A DNA stretch of 20,487 nucleotides from UBA5078 sp041175045 (GCA_041175045.1 JBEDFR010000157.1:1-20487); one strand, 5' to 3'. Shown: positions 7,601 to 14,982, numbered from the stretch's first letter. Program-made: numbers and translations. Notes: a model not told the origin generated them from the sequence alone.

Positions 7601-8221
7601 CTACTTGGAGTAAAGCTCAACTATCAAATTTTCGTTAATGTCAGCAGAAAGGTCGGCGCGATCAGGTTTGCGGCTGAACTGCCCTTCCAGCTTGTCGGCG
7701 TTCACATGGATCCAGTCGGAAGGACTGCGCTGCGAGGCCAGTTCAAGTGCGGCCTTGATTCGCAGTTGTTCCTTCGCCTTGGAGCGCACGGAAATGACAT
7801 CACCGGGTGACACTTGATACGAGGGGATGTTGATGATGTCGCCATTCACAAGGATTGACTTGTGCGTGACGAGCTGTCGGGATTCGGCACGCGTGGAGCC
7901 GAATCCCATACGGTAGACAACGTTGTCCAGACGCGACTCGAGAAGTTGCAAAAGATTCTCGCCAGTAGCGCCTTTCATACGGGCAGCTTCCTTGTAATAG
8001 CCGCTGAACTGCTTCTCGAGCACGCCGTAAATGCGACGGATCTTCTGCTTCTCACGCAGCTGCACCCCATAATCGGACAGTCTGCCCTTGCGGATACCGT
8101 GCTGGCCGGGAGCATTCTCGGTCTTGCACTTGCTGTCCAACGGACGCACACCGCTCTTCAGAAACAGGTCTGTTCCTTCACGACGAGCCAGCTTGCACTT
8201 GGGGCCTAAGTAACGGGCCAT
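7601..8221 (-). CDS. rpsD: 30S ribosomal protein S4
   Basis: Primary 16S rRNA-binding assembly protein, 206 residues as in E. coli. MARYLGPKCKLARREGTDLF starts the N-terminal domain. It has only two cysteines (PKCK and DSKCK), so the four-Cys zinc site of some S4 proteins is absent. The S4 RNA-binding domain spans ~96-158 (LESRLDNVVYRMGF, QLVTHKSILVNG, PSYQVSPGDVI). In E. coli, S4 is also the translational repressor of the alpha operon by binding a pseudoknot ahead of rpsM; a candidate equivalent exists here at 9183-9203. The ribosome site is AGGAGA, with a small hairpin directly before it. Confidence 0.98.
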   Translation of the reverse strand: MARYLGPKCKLARREGTDLFLKSGVRPLDSKCKTENAPGQHGIRKGRLSDYGVQLREKQKIRRIYGVLEKQFSGYYKEAARMKGATGENLLQLLESRLDNVVYRMGFGSTRAESRQLVTHKSILVNGDIINIPSYQVSPGDVISVRSKAKEQLRIKAALELASQRSPSDWIHVNADKLEGQFSRKPDRADLSADINENLIVELYSK

Positions 8222-8238
8222 ATAATGTCTCCTATGTT

Positions 8239-8257
8239 CTTATCTGTTGGAGATAAG
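8239..8257 (-). other. Hairpin in rpsK-rpsD spacer, next to the rpsD ribosome site
   Basis: On the minus strand CTTATC-TCCAACA-GATAAG forms a perfect 6-bp stem with a 7-nt loop, ending a few bases before the AGGAGA ribosome site of rpsD. The rpsK-rpsD spacer is 88 nt, longer than most junctions in the cluster. It may modulate rpsD initiation. No regulator is implied by sequence alone. Confidence 0.4.
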
Positions 8258-8309
8258 CCACTAAATTTCATGAACCTGATCAAGGTGATGACAAACTGAC
8301 AGTGCAGGC

Positions 8310-8711
8310 TTACACACGTCTTTTCTTGGGCGGACGGCAGCCGTTGTGCGGCATCGGCGTCACGTCAGTGATGTTGCTGACCTTCAGACCACAGCCATTA
8401 AGGGCGCGAACGGCAGACTCACGACCTGGGCCAGGACCATTCACCTTCACATCCAGATTCTTGAGACCATACAACTCGATTGCTGCCTTGCCTGCACGCT
8501 CGGCAGCAACCTGAGCTGCGAACGGAGTGCTCTTGCGGGAGCCGCGAAAGCCGGAACCACCGGAGGTCGCCCAGCTCAATGCGTTGCCCTGACGATCCGT
8601 GATGGTAACGATGGTGTTATTGAAAGAAGCGTGAATGAACGCGATTCCATCCACCACCGCCTTGCGGGCTTTTTTCTTCACTGCTTTCGCTGCTGCTGCT
8701 GGCTTGGCCAT
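8310..8711 (-). CDS. rpsK: 30S ribosomal protein S11
   Basis: Small-subunit platform protein, 133 residues (E. coli 129). The N-terminus is Ala/Lys-rich (AKPAAAAKAVKKKARKA), then the conserved core begins at GIAFIHASFNNTIVTITDRQGNALSW. GFRGSRKSTPFAAQVAAE and VNGPGPGRESAVRAL follow, and the tail MPHNGCRPPKKRRV contains the Asn-Gly pair that in E. coli forms isoaspartate. It lies in the alpha operon between rpsM and rpsD with relatively long spacers on both sides. Confidence 0.98.
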   Translation of the reverse strand: MAKPAAAAKAVKKKARKAVVDGIAFIHASFNNTIVTITDRQGNALSWATSGGSGFRGSRKSTPFAAQVAAERAGKAAIELYGLKNLDVKVNGPGPGRESAVRALNGCGLKVSNITDVTPMPHNGCRPPKKRRV

Positions 8712-8756
8712 AATTTATTCCTGATTCAAATGACTGCTTCAATCGCCCTACTTTAG

Positions 8757-8778
8757 CGGTCCCTAAGATGCAGGGCCG
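8757..8778 (-). other. Hairpin in rpsM-rpsK spacer
   Basis: On the minus strand CGGCCCT-GCATCTT-AGGGACCG pairs over 7 bp with one bulged A and a 7-nt loop. It begins about 20 nt after the rpsM stop, inside an 87-nt spacer. No T-tract follows, so it is not an evident terminator; an mRNA-processing or stability element is possible. Confidence 0.4.
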
Positions 8779-8798
8779 GGAGGCTGTTCGTGATCTGC

Positions 8799-9155
8799 TT
8801 ACTTGCGAATTGGCTTGCGTGGGCCCTTGCGGGTGCGCGCATTGGTCTTGGTACGCTGCCCTCGCACGGGCAACGAGCGACGATGGCGTATTCCTCGGAA
8901 ACAACCCAAGTCCATCAGCCGCTTTATCGCCATTGACAGTTCGCGGCGCAGATCGCCTTCTACGGTGAACTTGGCCACTTCGGCACGGACACTGTCCAGC
9001 TGCTCTGGAGTAAGCGCGCTTGTCTTGGTGTGCGGAGCAATACCAGTATTCGCACAAATGAGTTTCGCCCTGGTAGCACCGATTCCGAAGACGTAGCCAA
9101 GGGAAATCACAATATGCTTGTTATCCGGTATGTTGACACCTGCAATACGTGCCAT
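8799..9155 (-). CDS. rpsM: 30S ribosomal protein S13
   Basis: Head protein of the small subunit that contacts P-site tRNA and bridges to the 50S, 118 residues as in E. coli. The start MARIAGVNIPDNKHIVISLGYVFGIG fixes the ATG at 9155, which has a GTGGAG ribosome site; the frame is open further upstream but those residues are leader sequence. The C-terminal basic tail GQRTKTNARTRKGPRKP, which reaches the P-site, is present. It is the first gene of the alpha operon, with its own putative promoter and a structured leader directly upstream. Confidence 0.98.
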   Translation of the reverse strand: MARIAGVNIPDNKHIVISLGYVFGIGATRAKLICANTGIAPHTKTSALTPEQLDSVRAEVAKFTVEGDLRRELSMAIKRLMDLGCFRGIRHRRSLPVRGQRTKTNARTRKGPRKPIRK

Positions 9156-9182
9156 ATTTTTACTCCACTTTAGTTTTTGCTC

Positions 9183-9203
9183 ACGCGCCCGACGCGCCAA
9201 GGG
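9183..9203 (-). promoter_or_regulatory. Candidate S4-binding pseudoknot in the rpsM leader
   Basis: On the minus strand GCGCG-TCGGG-CGCGT forms a 5-bp hairpin (one G-U pair), and the GGG in its loop can pair with a CCC three bases upstream of the stem (9201-9203), giving a compact pseudoknot about 30 nt before the rpsM start. In E. coli, S4 represses the alpha operon through a pseudoknot at this place. Equivalence here is an inference; the primary sequence differs. Confidence 0.35.
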
Positions 9204-9224
9204 CCAAAATTGCGGGCGGGAAAG

Positions 9225-9251
9225 ATTATACTCTGACCACTGAAAAATCAA
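9225..9251 (-). promoter_or_regulatory. Putative sigma-70 promoter of the alpha operon
   Basis: A perfect -10 TATAAT (9225-9230, minus) follows a TTGATT -35 (9246-9251) at a short 15-nt spacing. It sits just after the rpmJ stop and would start a transcript near 9218, giving a ~63-nt rpsM leader. The short spacing lowers confidence, but the -10 is exact in an otherwise GC-rich region. Confidence 0.5.
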
Positions 9252-9261
9252 CCAAACGACT

Positions 9262-9378
9262 TCAGCCCTGACGCTGCTTGTGTCGCGGCTCGGATGAACA
9301 AATCACTCGAACCACGCCGTTGCGCTTGATCACCTTGCACTTGCGACATACTTTTTTGACTGATGCTCTGACTTTCAC
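9262..9378 (-). CDS. rpmJ: 50S ribosomal protein L36 (zinc-ribbon form)
   Basis: The smallest large-subunit protein, 38 residues, exactly the E. coli length. It reads MKVRASVKKVCRKCKVIKRN then GVVRVICSSEPRHKQRQG, with Cys11, Cys14, Cys27 and His33 forming the zinc-ribbon (C+) type. The start codon is GTG at 9378, with a GAGAGGGAG ribosome site about 8 nt upstream. It is the last gene of the spc operon, 66 nt after secY, and is followed by the 106-nt spacer containing the alpha operon promoter. The zinc-binding form usually serves under zinc-replete conditions; no second copy lies in this window. Confidence 0.95.
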   Translation of the reverse strand: MKVRASVKKVCRKCKVIKRNGVVRVICSSEPRHKQRQG

Positions 9379-9444
9379 TTCAACTACTCCCTCTCATTCG
9401 AGAATTCGGCTCACCGCGGTGAATCCCGCCGCAAGACCTGTCAA

Positions 9445-10770
9445 TCAAAGGCCTCCGCGGCCGAAACTGCCCAGGTTCGACTTCTTCATCAGCGAATCGT
9501 ACTGATGAGACATCAAATGCGATTGCACCTGGGACATGAAATCCATACTGACCACCACCACGATCAACATCGCCGTGCCACCCAGATTGAACGGCACATT
9601 GGCCATCATCTGGAAGAAGTTCGGCAACAGGCACACGATGGTGATGTACACAGCGCCGAACATGGTCAACCTTGTCAGCACAAGATCTATGTACTTTGCG
9701 GTTTGCTCACCAGGACGAATCCCCGGAATAAAGGCGCCTGATCGTTTAAGGTTCTCCGCCACGTCTTTCGGATTGAACACCAAGGCGGTATAGAAGAAGC
9801 AGAAGAACACGATCATTGCACTGAAGATAATGATGTACAGCGGCTGACCCGGTCCTATCATCAAAGCCAGATCCTGAAGCCATTCCGCACCTTCCGACTG
9901 ACCGAACCACTGGCCGAGCGAGGCCGGGAAAAGCAGGATACTGCTTGCGAAAATCGCGGGAATCACTCCAGCCATGTTCACCTTCAGCGGCAGGTGACTG
10001 GACTGCGCCGCATACATGCGATTGCCCTGCTGCCTCTTCGCATAGTTCACCGTGATGCGACGCTGGCCGCGCTCGATGAACACTATGGCGCCAATCACCA
10101 CTACTGCAATGATGCCGACTACGAACAGCAGCAGGCCGCTGATCTGACCTTCGTATGCTTGCGTCAGGGAGTTCCCGATAGCGCCCGGCAGACCCGCAAC
10201 AATACCAGCAAAAATCAGCATCGAAATGCCGTTGCCGACGCCTCGCTCGGTGATCTGCTCACCCAGCCACATCATGAACATCGCGCCCGTGACCAGAGAG
10301 ATGATGGCCGTGAGAGTGAAGCCCATACCCGGGTCGTAGGCCATGGGCGCCAGCAATCCGACTGTCATACCTGTTCCCTGGACTGTAGCCAGAACAAGAG
10401 AACCGTATCGCGTGTACTGAGTGATCTTGCGACGGCCCGACTCGCCTTCCTTCTTGAGTTGCTCCAGCTGAGGGCTCACAGCGGTCAGCAGCTGCATGAT
10501 GATCGAAGCGGAAATGTACGGCATGATGCCGAGCGCCACGATACTCATGCGTTCAAGAGCACCGCCGGAGAACATGTTGAAAAGACCGAGGAATGTGCCC
10601 TCGTTCTGATTGAACAGATTCGTAAGCTGGTTCGGGTCAATCCCGGGAACAGGAATGTGTGTCCCGACACGGTAGACAAACAATGCAAACAGCAAGAACA
10701 GCAGGCGAGCCTTCAGCTCGCCCAGTCCTGCGCCAATCTTGTCGGGATTGATAGTCGGTTTGATCGCCAT
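9445..10770 (-). CDS. secY: Protein translocase subunit SecY
   Basis: Channel-forming subunit of the SecYEG translocon in the inner membrane, 441 residues (E. coli 443). Ten transmembrane segments are expected and hydrophobic stretches match. Typical motifs are HIPVPGID in the first periplasmic loop (plug region follows), GIMPYISASIIMQLL in helix 2, the cytoplasmic loop between helices 4 and 5 (WLGEQITERGVGNGISMLI), and the last large cytoplasmic loop NPKDVAENLKRSGAFIPGIRPGEQTAKYID, which binds SecA and ribosomes. It follows rplO by 10 nt in the spc operon, the usual gammaproteobacterial place. Confidence 0.98.
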   Translation of the reverse strand: MAIKPTINPDKIGAGLGELKARLLFLLFALFVYRVGTHIPVPGIDPNQLTNLFNQNEGTFLGLFNMFSGGALERMSIVALGIMPYISASIIMQLLTAVSPQLEQLKKEGESGRRKITQYTRYGSLVLATVQGTGMTVGLLAPMAYDPGMGFTLTAIISLVTGAMFMMWLGEQITERGVGNGISMLIFAGIVAGLPGAIGNSLTQAYEGQISGLLLFVVGIIAVVVIGAIVFIERGQRRITVNYAKRQQGNRMYAAQSSHLPLKVNMAGVIPAIFASSILLFPASLGQWFGQSEGAEWLQDLALMIGPGQPLYIIIFSAMIVFFCFFYTALVFNPKDVAENLKRSGAFIPGIRPGEQTAKYIDLVLTRLTMFGAVYITIVCLLPNFFQMMANVPFNLGGTAMLIVVVVSMDFMSQVQSHLMSHQYDSLMKKSNLGSFGRGGL

Positions 10771-10780
10771 TGAGCTCTAC

Positions 10781-11281
10781 TTAGTCCTTGGCGCCAGCTT
10801 TCTTTGGAAGCTTCTTCCCGTTCTTGCCAACGTTGTGAACGACCACTAGATCAATGACCTTTCCACCTGCTGCTTCAATCGCGGCACGGGCACCGGCAGT
10901 GACTTTCAACCCTTTCAATGTGAGTGCCTTGCCGACATCCCCAGATAGCATCACCTTCACACGACGAATGCTGGCCGTTATCAAGTTTGCTGCGCGCAAG
11001 GCTTCCAGATCGATCACCTCTGCAGTCAAGTTCGCCAGCTCACTGGTGCGAACTTCGGCAGTGATGCGCCCGATGCGAGAAGTGAATCCATACTTCGGCA
11101 GACGACGCTGAAGGGGCATCTGGCCGCCTTCAAAGCCTGGACGAACTCCGCCGCCACTGCGAGCCTTCTGCCCCTTGTGTCCGCTACCGCAAGTCTTGCC
11201 CAGGCCGCTGCCAATGCCGCGACCAACACGACGGCGTGACTTGGTACTGCCAGGCGCGGGGCTCAATGTATTCAGGTGCAT
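10781..11281 (-). CDS. rplO: 50S ribosomal protein L15, C-terminally extended
   Basis: Large-subunit assembly protein. The N-terminus MHLNTLSPAPGSTKSRRRVG and the glycine-rich GRGIGSGLGKTCGSGHKGQKARSGG are characteristic, followed by GFEGGQMPLQRRLPKYGFTSR and the end motif GARAAIEAAGGK. In E. coli the protein (144 residues) stops shortly after that motif. Here it continues to 166 residues with a Lys- and Val-rich tail (~142-166, VIDLVVVHNVGKNGKKLPKK). The reading frame is uninterrupted and the next gene, secY, begins 10 nt later, so the tail is not a window artefact. The gene starts 3 nt after the rpmD stop. Confidence 0.97.
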   Translation of the reverse strand: MHLNTLSPAPGSTKSRRRVGRGIGSGLGKTCGSGHKGQKARSGGGVRPGFEGGQMPLQRRLPKYGFTSRIGRITAEVRTSELANLTAEVIDLEALRAANLITASIRRVKVMLSGDVGKALTLKGLKVTAGARAAIEAAGGKVIDLVVVHNVGKNGKKLPKKAGAKD

Positions 11282-11284
11282 GAC

Positions 11285-11473
11285 TTACTCCTCGCCTTCG
11301 ACAGACAACATATAGCGGATCTTCGTGATCAAACCACGGTTTGCCGGAGTATCCAGAACTTCGACTGAGTGGTGCATATGACGCAGGCCCAGAGCCTTTA
11401 CGCACTGACGGTGTCTTTCCATGGTGCCGATCAAGCTGCGGACCAGGGTCAATTTGATGTTTTTCGATGCCAT
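11285..11473 (-). CDS. rpmD: 50S ribosomal protein L30
   Basis: Short-form bacterial L30, 62 residues (E. coli 59). The core IKLTLVRSLIGTMERHRQCVKALGLRHMHHSVEVLDTPANRGLI matches the single-domain ferredoxin-like fold of the family. It lies between rpsE (5-nt gap) and rplO (3-nt gap) in the spc operon, consistent with translational coupling. Confidence 0.96.
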   Translation of the reverse strand: MASKNIKLTLVRSLIGTMERHRQCVKALGLRHMHHSVEVLDTPANRGLITKIRYMLSVEGEE

Positions 11474-11478
11474 AACAG

Positions 11479-11988
11479 TTAACCCAGTATCTCTTCGAGA
11501 GTTTTGCCGCGCTTGGCCGCGATGGACTCAGGCGCGCGCATGTTTTTCAGACCTTTGAACGTTGCATAAACCACGTTCACGGGGTTGGTGGAGCCATAGC
11601 ACTTGGCCAGAACGTTCTGGACACCGGCCAGCTCCATGATGGCACGCATGGCGCCACCGGCAATCAGACCGGTACCTTCGGATGCCGGCTGCATGTAGAC
11701 CTTTGAAGCGCCATGGCTGGACTTCACAGGGTACTCGAGTGTATGACCATCAAGAGACACAGTAATCATGTTGCGACGAGCCGCTTCCATGGCCTTCTGG
11801 ATTGCCAGCGGCACTTCTCGCGCCTTGCCACGACCAAAACCCACACGGCCATTGCCGTCGCCCACTGCAGTCAGCGCGGTGAAGCTGAAAATGCGACCAC
11901 CTTTCACCACTTTGGCGACGCGGTTCACCTGGATCAACTTCTCCTGCAAACCTTCCTCGTTCTTCTTTGCGTCTTCTTTAAATGCCAT
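11479..11988 (-). CDS. rpsE: 30S ribosomal protein S5
   Basis: Decoding-accuracy protein of the small subunit, 169 residues (E. coli 167). The N-terminal dsRNA-binding-like domain begins at LQEKLIQVNRVAKVVKGGRIFSF, including the loop VKGGRIF where E. coli spectinomycin-resistance changes fall; that loop looks wild type. GDGNGRVGFGRGKAREVP and ASEGTGLIAGGAMRAIMELAGV, then LGSTNPVN-like CYGSTNPVNVVYATFKGL, follow in order. It stands 14 nt after rplR in the spc operon. Confidence 0.98.
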   Translation of the reverse strand: MAFKEDAKKNEEGLQEKLIQVNRVAKVVKGGRIFSFTALTAVGDGNGRVGFGRGKAREVPLAIQKAMEAARRNMITVSLDGHTLEYPVKSSHGASKVYMQPASEGTGLIAGGAMRAIMELAGVQNVLAKCYGSTNPVNVVYATFKGLKNMRAPESIAAKRGKTLEEILG

Positions 11989-12002
11989 TTGTCACTCAAC
12001 CT

Positions 12003-12353
12003 TTAGAATTCAAGCCCGCCTTCACGAGCAGCTTCGGCCAGAGCCTTCACTCGGCCATGGTAGTCGTAGCCAGCCCGGTCGAACGCAACCTTGCTGACAC
12101 CTGCAGCCTTAGCTCGCTCCGCTATCATGGCGCCGATCTTCGTGGCAGCCGCGACATTCCCGGTGACTGTCCCGCGCAGAGACTTGTCCAGGGTAGAAGC
12201 GCTTGCCAAGATCTCAGCGCCGCTCGGAGAAATAATTTGCGCATATATGTGACGCGGCGTGCGGAACACACACAGACGATTCACATTCAGCTGACTGATC
12301 TTCGCTCTAGTCTTGCGCGCTCTTCGGAGACGCGCCTGCTTCTTTACATTCAT
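12003..12353 (-). CDS. rplR: 50S ribosomal protein L18
   Basis: 5S rRNA-binding protein, 116 residues (E. coli 117), which acts with L5 and L25 in the central protuberance. The basic N-terminus KKQARLRRARKTRAKI and the core LCVFRTPRHIYAQIISPSGAEILASASTLDK are typical, and VAFDRAGYDYHGRVKALAEAAREGGLEF is the conserved end. It lies 11 nt after rplF in the spc operon. Confidence 0.98.
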   Translation of the reverse strand: MNVKKQARLRRARKTRAKISQLNVNRLCVFRTPRHIYAQIISPSGAEILASASTLDKSLRGTVTGNVAAATKIGAMIAERAKAAGVSKVAFDRAGYDYHGRVKALAEAAREGGLEF

Positions 12354-12364
12354 AGTCTCAAGCC

Positions 12365-12898
12365 TTATTTCTTCTTAGCTTCTTTCCTGTAAACGTTCTC
12401 GTCGAGGTATCGAATGCCCTTGCCCTTGTAAGGCTCCGGCGGACGGAACTCGCGTATTTTGGCCGCAACTTCACCTACCAACTGCTTGTCTGCGCCGGAC
12501 AGTACAATCTCTGTGGGCGTTGGCGTTTCCGCCGTCACGCCCTTAGGTACCACAAAATCGACAGGATGAGAGAACCCCACCGAAATATTCAGCACGTCAC
12601 CCTGAGCTTTGGCACGATAACCCACGCCCTGGAGCTGCAATTTTTTCTGGAAGCCTTGGCTCACACCAGTGACCATATTGCTGATAAGCGCACGGAAAGT
12701 ACCGGACAGCGCATTCGCCTGTCGTGAATCGCCCCTTGCAGAAACCCGCAGGGAATCTCCCTCTCTGGAGACCTGAACAGCACTGTGCAATGCCAGCTCA
12801 AGAAGGCCTTTGCTTCCCTTCACCGAGATCCGGGCGTCATTGATAGTCGCCTCGACCCCCTTGGGCAATCGAACCGGGTTATTCGCTACTCTGGACAT
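12365..12898 (-). CDS. rplF: 50S ribosomal protein L6
   Basis: Large-subunit protein near the factor-binding site, 177 residues as in E. coli. It has two tandem similar domains: ARISVKGSKGLLELALHSAVQV begins the first, and the second holds GVGYRAKAQGDVLNISVGFSHPVDF and VLSGADKQLVGEVAAKIREFRPPEPYKGKGI. It ends YRKEAKKK. The gene follows rpsH by 36 nt. Confidence 0.98.
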   Translation of the reverse strand: MSRVANNPVRLPKGVEATINDARISVKGSKGLLELALHSAVQVSREGDSLRVSARGDSRQANALSGTFRALISNMVTGVSQGFQKKLQLQGVGYRAKAQGDVLNISVGFSHPVDFVVPKGVTAETPTPTEIVLSGADKQLVGEVAAKIREFRPPEPYKGKGIRYLDENVYRKEAKKK

Positions 12899-12934
12899 AG
12901 TCTTGCTCTACTTACCTGATAACAGAATGTTCGT

Positions 12935-13330
12935 TTAGAATACTGTGCACAGCACTTCGCCGCCCACGCCCGCTTCCCTTGCCTGCTTGTCAGTCATCAG
13001 GCCCTTGTGGGTGGATACGATAGCAATGCCTAGACCGCCACGATTCTTGGGCAAATCGTTCTTGCTACGATAGATTCGAAGGCCTGGCTTGCTTTCACGC
13101 TTGATCTCTTCGATCACCGGACGCCCCATGTAATACTTGAGATCTACTGTCAGTACGGCCTTCTTGTCTTCTTCCACCACGGCGAAACCCGCAATGTAGC
13201 CTTCGTCCTGCAGAACACGGCAAATTGCCACCTTGCTCTTGGAGGAAGGACAAACAATCTTCGGCAGTTTCGCCATCTGGGCGTTTCTGATCCGTGTCAA
13301 CAAATCTGCAATCGGGTCGGACATACTCAT
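12935..13330 (-). CDS. rpsH: 30S ribosomal protein S8
   Basis: Primary 16S rRNA-binding protein, 131 residues (E. coli 130). MSMSDPIADLLTRIRNAQ opens the protein and the RNA-binding end reads STHKGLMTDKQAREAGVGGEVLCTVF, with GLRIYRSKNDLPKNRGGLGIAI before it. In E. coli, S8 represses the spc operon by binding mRNA near the rplE start; I did not find an obvious copy of its rRNA site at the short rplX-rplE junction here. It lies 16 nt after rpsN. Confidence 0.98.
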   Translation of the reverse strand: MSMSDPIADLLTRIRNAQMAKLPKIVCPSSKSKVAICRVLQDEGYIAGFAVVEEDKKAVLTVDLKYYMGRPVIEEIKRESKPGLRIYRSKNDLPKNRGGLGIAIVSTHKGLMTDKQAREAGVGGEVLCTVF

Positions 13331-13346
13331 AATTTTCTACTCCGCT

Positions 13347-13652
13347 TTACCAGCTCGCCTTCGTAAGTCCAGGCACATCGCCACGCATCGCAGCCTCACG
13401 CAGCTTGTGACGGCACATGCCGAACTTGCGGTACACACCATGGGGACGACCAGTGATTCTGCAGCGATTCTGCTGACGAACCGGGCTGGCATCGCGCGGC
13501 ATCTTCTGCAGCTTGATCTGAGCTGCCCACTTGTCGTCGTCACTTGCGTTGACGTCGCCCAGGATCGCCTTGATTGCAGCGCGCTTGGCAGCAAACTTGG
13601 CAACGGTATCCGCACGCTTCTTTTCACGAGCGAGAATCGATTTCTTCGCCAT
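13347..13652 (-). CDS. rpsN: 30S ribosomal protein S14 (zinc-independent form)
   Basis: Head protein of the small subunit, 101 residues as in E. coli. The start MAKKSILAREKKRADTVAKF fixes the ATG at 13652, preceded by an AAGGAG ribosome site inside the end of rplE; a longer open frame upstream is rplE antiphase sequence. The C-terminal NRCRITGRPHGVYRKFGMCRHKLREAA lacks the paired CxxC motifs of the zinc-binding form, so this is the long C- type. One base separates it from the rplE stop. Confidence 0.97.
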   Translation of the reverse strand: MAKKSILAREKKRADTVAKFAAKRAAIKAILGDVNASDDDKWAAQIKLQKMPRDASPVRQQNRCRITGRPHGVYRKFGMCRHKLREAAMRGDVPGLTKASW

Positions 13653-13653
13653 C

Positions 13654-14223
13654 TCAGGACTCCTTGGTATCCGGTTTTGCCACAGTACCCTTGAAGGGGA
13701 AACGCAGGGCTGTGAGCAGCGCGCGACCTTCTTCATCAGTGCGGGCTGTCGTTGTAATCGTGATATCCAGACCACGCAGCTTCTCTATCTTGTCGTAGTC
13801 AATTTCCGGGAAAATGATCTGTTCGGTCACACCCATGGCGTAGTTGCCACGACCGTCGAAGGCCTTCGGACTCAAGCCGCGAAAGTCACGTATACGCGGA
13901 ATGGCAACGCCCACCAGACGCTCGAGAAACTCGTACATGCGCTCTCCGCGAAGCGTCACCTTGCAGCCGATGGGCCAGCCGGCGCGAATCTTGAAACCTG
14001 CAATCGACTTGCGCGCCTTGGTAATGACGACCTTCTGACCGGCAATCAACGCCAGTTCATTGGCTGCGTTCTCGAGAACTTTCTTGTCGCCGATCGCTTC
14101 GCCAACGCCCATGTTCAGGACCACTTTGGTGATCTTGGGAACTCGCATCGGATTGTCATACCCAAACTGCTTAGTCAGGGCAGGAATCACTTCTTTCTTG
14201 TAAAACTCTTTCAACTGAGCCAT
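13654..14223 (-). CDS. rplE: 50S ribosomal protein L5
   Basis: 5S rRNA-binding protein of the central protuberance, 189 residues (E. coli 179). MAQLKEFYKKEVIPALTKQF opens it; RVPKITKVVLNMGVGEA, RKSIAGFKIRAGWPIGCKVTLRG and RDFRGLSPKAFDGRGNYAMGVTEQIIFPEIDYDK follow, and TTTARTDEEGRALLTALRFPF is the usual end. A further ~10 residues (KGTVAKPDTKES) form a short polar tail. It starts 21 nt after rplX and is followed one base later by rpsN. Confidence 0.98.
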   Translation of the reverse strand: MAQLKEFYKKEVIPALTKQFGYDNPMRVPKITKVVLNMGVGEAIGDKKVLENAANELALIAGQKVVITKARKSIAGFKIRAGWPIGCKVTLRGERMYEFLERLVGVAIPRIRDFRGLSPKAFDGRGNYAMGVTEQIIFPEIDYDKIEKLRGLDITITTTARTDEEGRALLTALRFPFKGTVAKPDTKES

Positions 14224-14244
14224 TTGGGCAACCTGAATTATTCG

Positions 14245-14559
14245 TTAATCAATTGCTTTGTTGGTGGACTTGAAAACGCGCGACTTCTTGCCGTCCTCTT
14301 CAATCCTGAAACCTACACGATCGGCCTTGCTGGACTCCGGGTTGAAAATCGCGATGTTGGAAATGTCAATCGCTGCCTCCTTTTCGATGATCCCACCGGC
14401 CTGTCCGGCATTCGGATTCGGCTTTGTGTGACGTTTAACAACGTTCACGCCAGCGACTATCACCTTGTCAACTCCCACCAAGCGGGAAACCGTACCGCGC
14501 TTTCCCTTGTCCTTGCCGGCGATCACAATCACTTCGTCATTGCACTTAATCTTTCGCAT
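14245..14559 (-). CDS. rplX: 50S ribosomal protein L24
   Basis: Assembly-initiating 23S rRNA-binding protein, 104 residues as in E. coli. The KOW motif reads DEVIVIAGKDKGKRGTVSRLV near the N-terminus, followed by GVNVVKRHTKPNPNAGQAGGIIEKEAAIDISNIAIFNP. The ATG at 14559 is chosen because MRKIKCNDEVIVIAG is the family start; residues encoded upstream belong to the rplN-rplX junction. It follows rplN by 28 nt. Confidence 0.97.
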   Translation of the reverse strand: MRKIKCNDEVIVIAGKDKGKRGTVSRLVGVDKVIVAGVNVVKRHTKPNPNAGQAGGIIEKEAAIDISNIAIFNPESSKADRVGFRIEEDGKKSRVFKSTNKAID

Positions 14560-14587
14560 TTGCGCGGCCTCGATCTCTGTCTCTGTC

Positions 14588-14956
14588 CTAAAGCACTTCG
14601 GGTGCCAGTGAAATAATTCGCATAAACTTTTCTGAACGCAGTTCACGCGTTACCGGGCCAAATACGCGAGTACCGATAGGAGCCTGCTGGTTGTTCAGCA
14701 GAATCGCGGCGTTGTCATCGAACTTGATGAGGGACCCGTCACCGCGCCGCACACCCTTCTTGGTGCGCACCACTAGCGCCGTGAGCACCTGGCCCTTCTT
14801 GACCTTGCCACGCGGAATCGCTTCCTTGACGGTCACTTTGATCACGTCACCGATACGAGCATAACGACGGTGCGAGCCGCCAAGCACCTTGATGCACATC
14901 ACTCGCTTCGCACCACTATTGTCTGCAACGTCAAGGTATGACTGAACTTGAATCAT
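14588..14956 (-). CDS. rplN: 50S ribosomal protein L14
   Basis: Interface protein that forms intersubunit bridges and is the target of the RsfS silencing factor, 122 residues (E. coli 123). MIQVQSYLDVADNSGAKRVM is the family start and fixes the ATG at 14956; GSHRRYARIGDVIKVTVKEA, RGKVKKGQVLTALVVRTKKG and PIGTRVFGPVTRELRSEKFM complete it. It is the first gene of the spc operon, preceded by an 81-nt spacer with two hairpins and a GGAGAG ribosome site. Confidence 0.98.
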   Translation of the reverse strand: MIQVQSYLDVADNSGAKRVMCIKVLGGSHRRYARIGDVIKVTVKEAIPRGKVKKGQVLTALVVRTKKGVRRGDGSLIKFDDNAAILLNNQQAPIGTRVFGPVTRELRSEKFMRIISLAPEVL

Positions 14957-14982
14957 CGATTCTCTCCGAACCCTTATCTGGA

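Noticed and set aside
14224..14244. S8 translational repressor site at the rplX-rplE junction
   Set aside because: The junction is only 21 nt and I could not recognise the S8-binding helix features; no positive evidence.
13531..14616. Open frame of 361 codons on the plus strand
   Set aside because: Antisense to rpsN, rplE and rplX, all unmistakable ribosomal proteins; no family features in the plus-strand translation.
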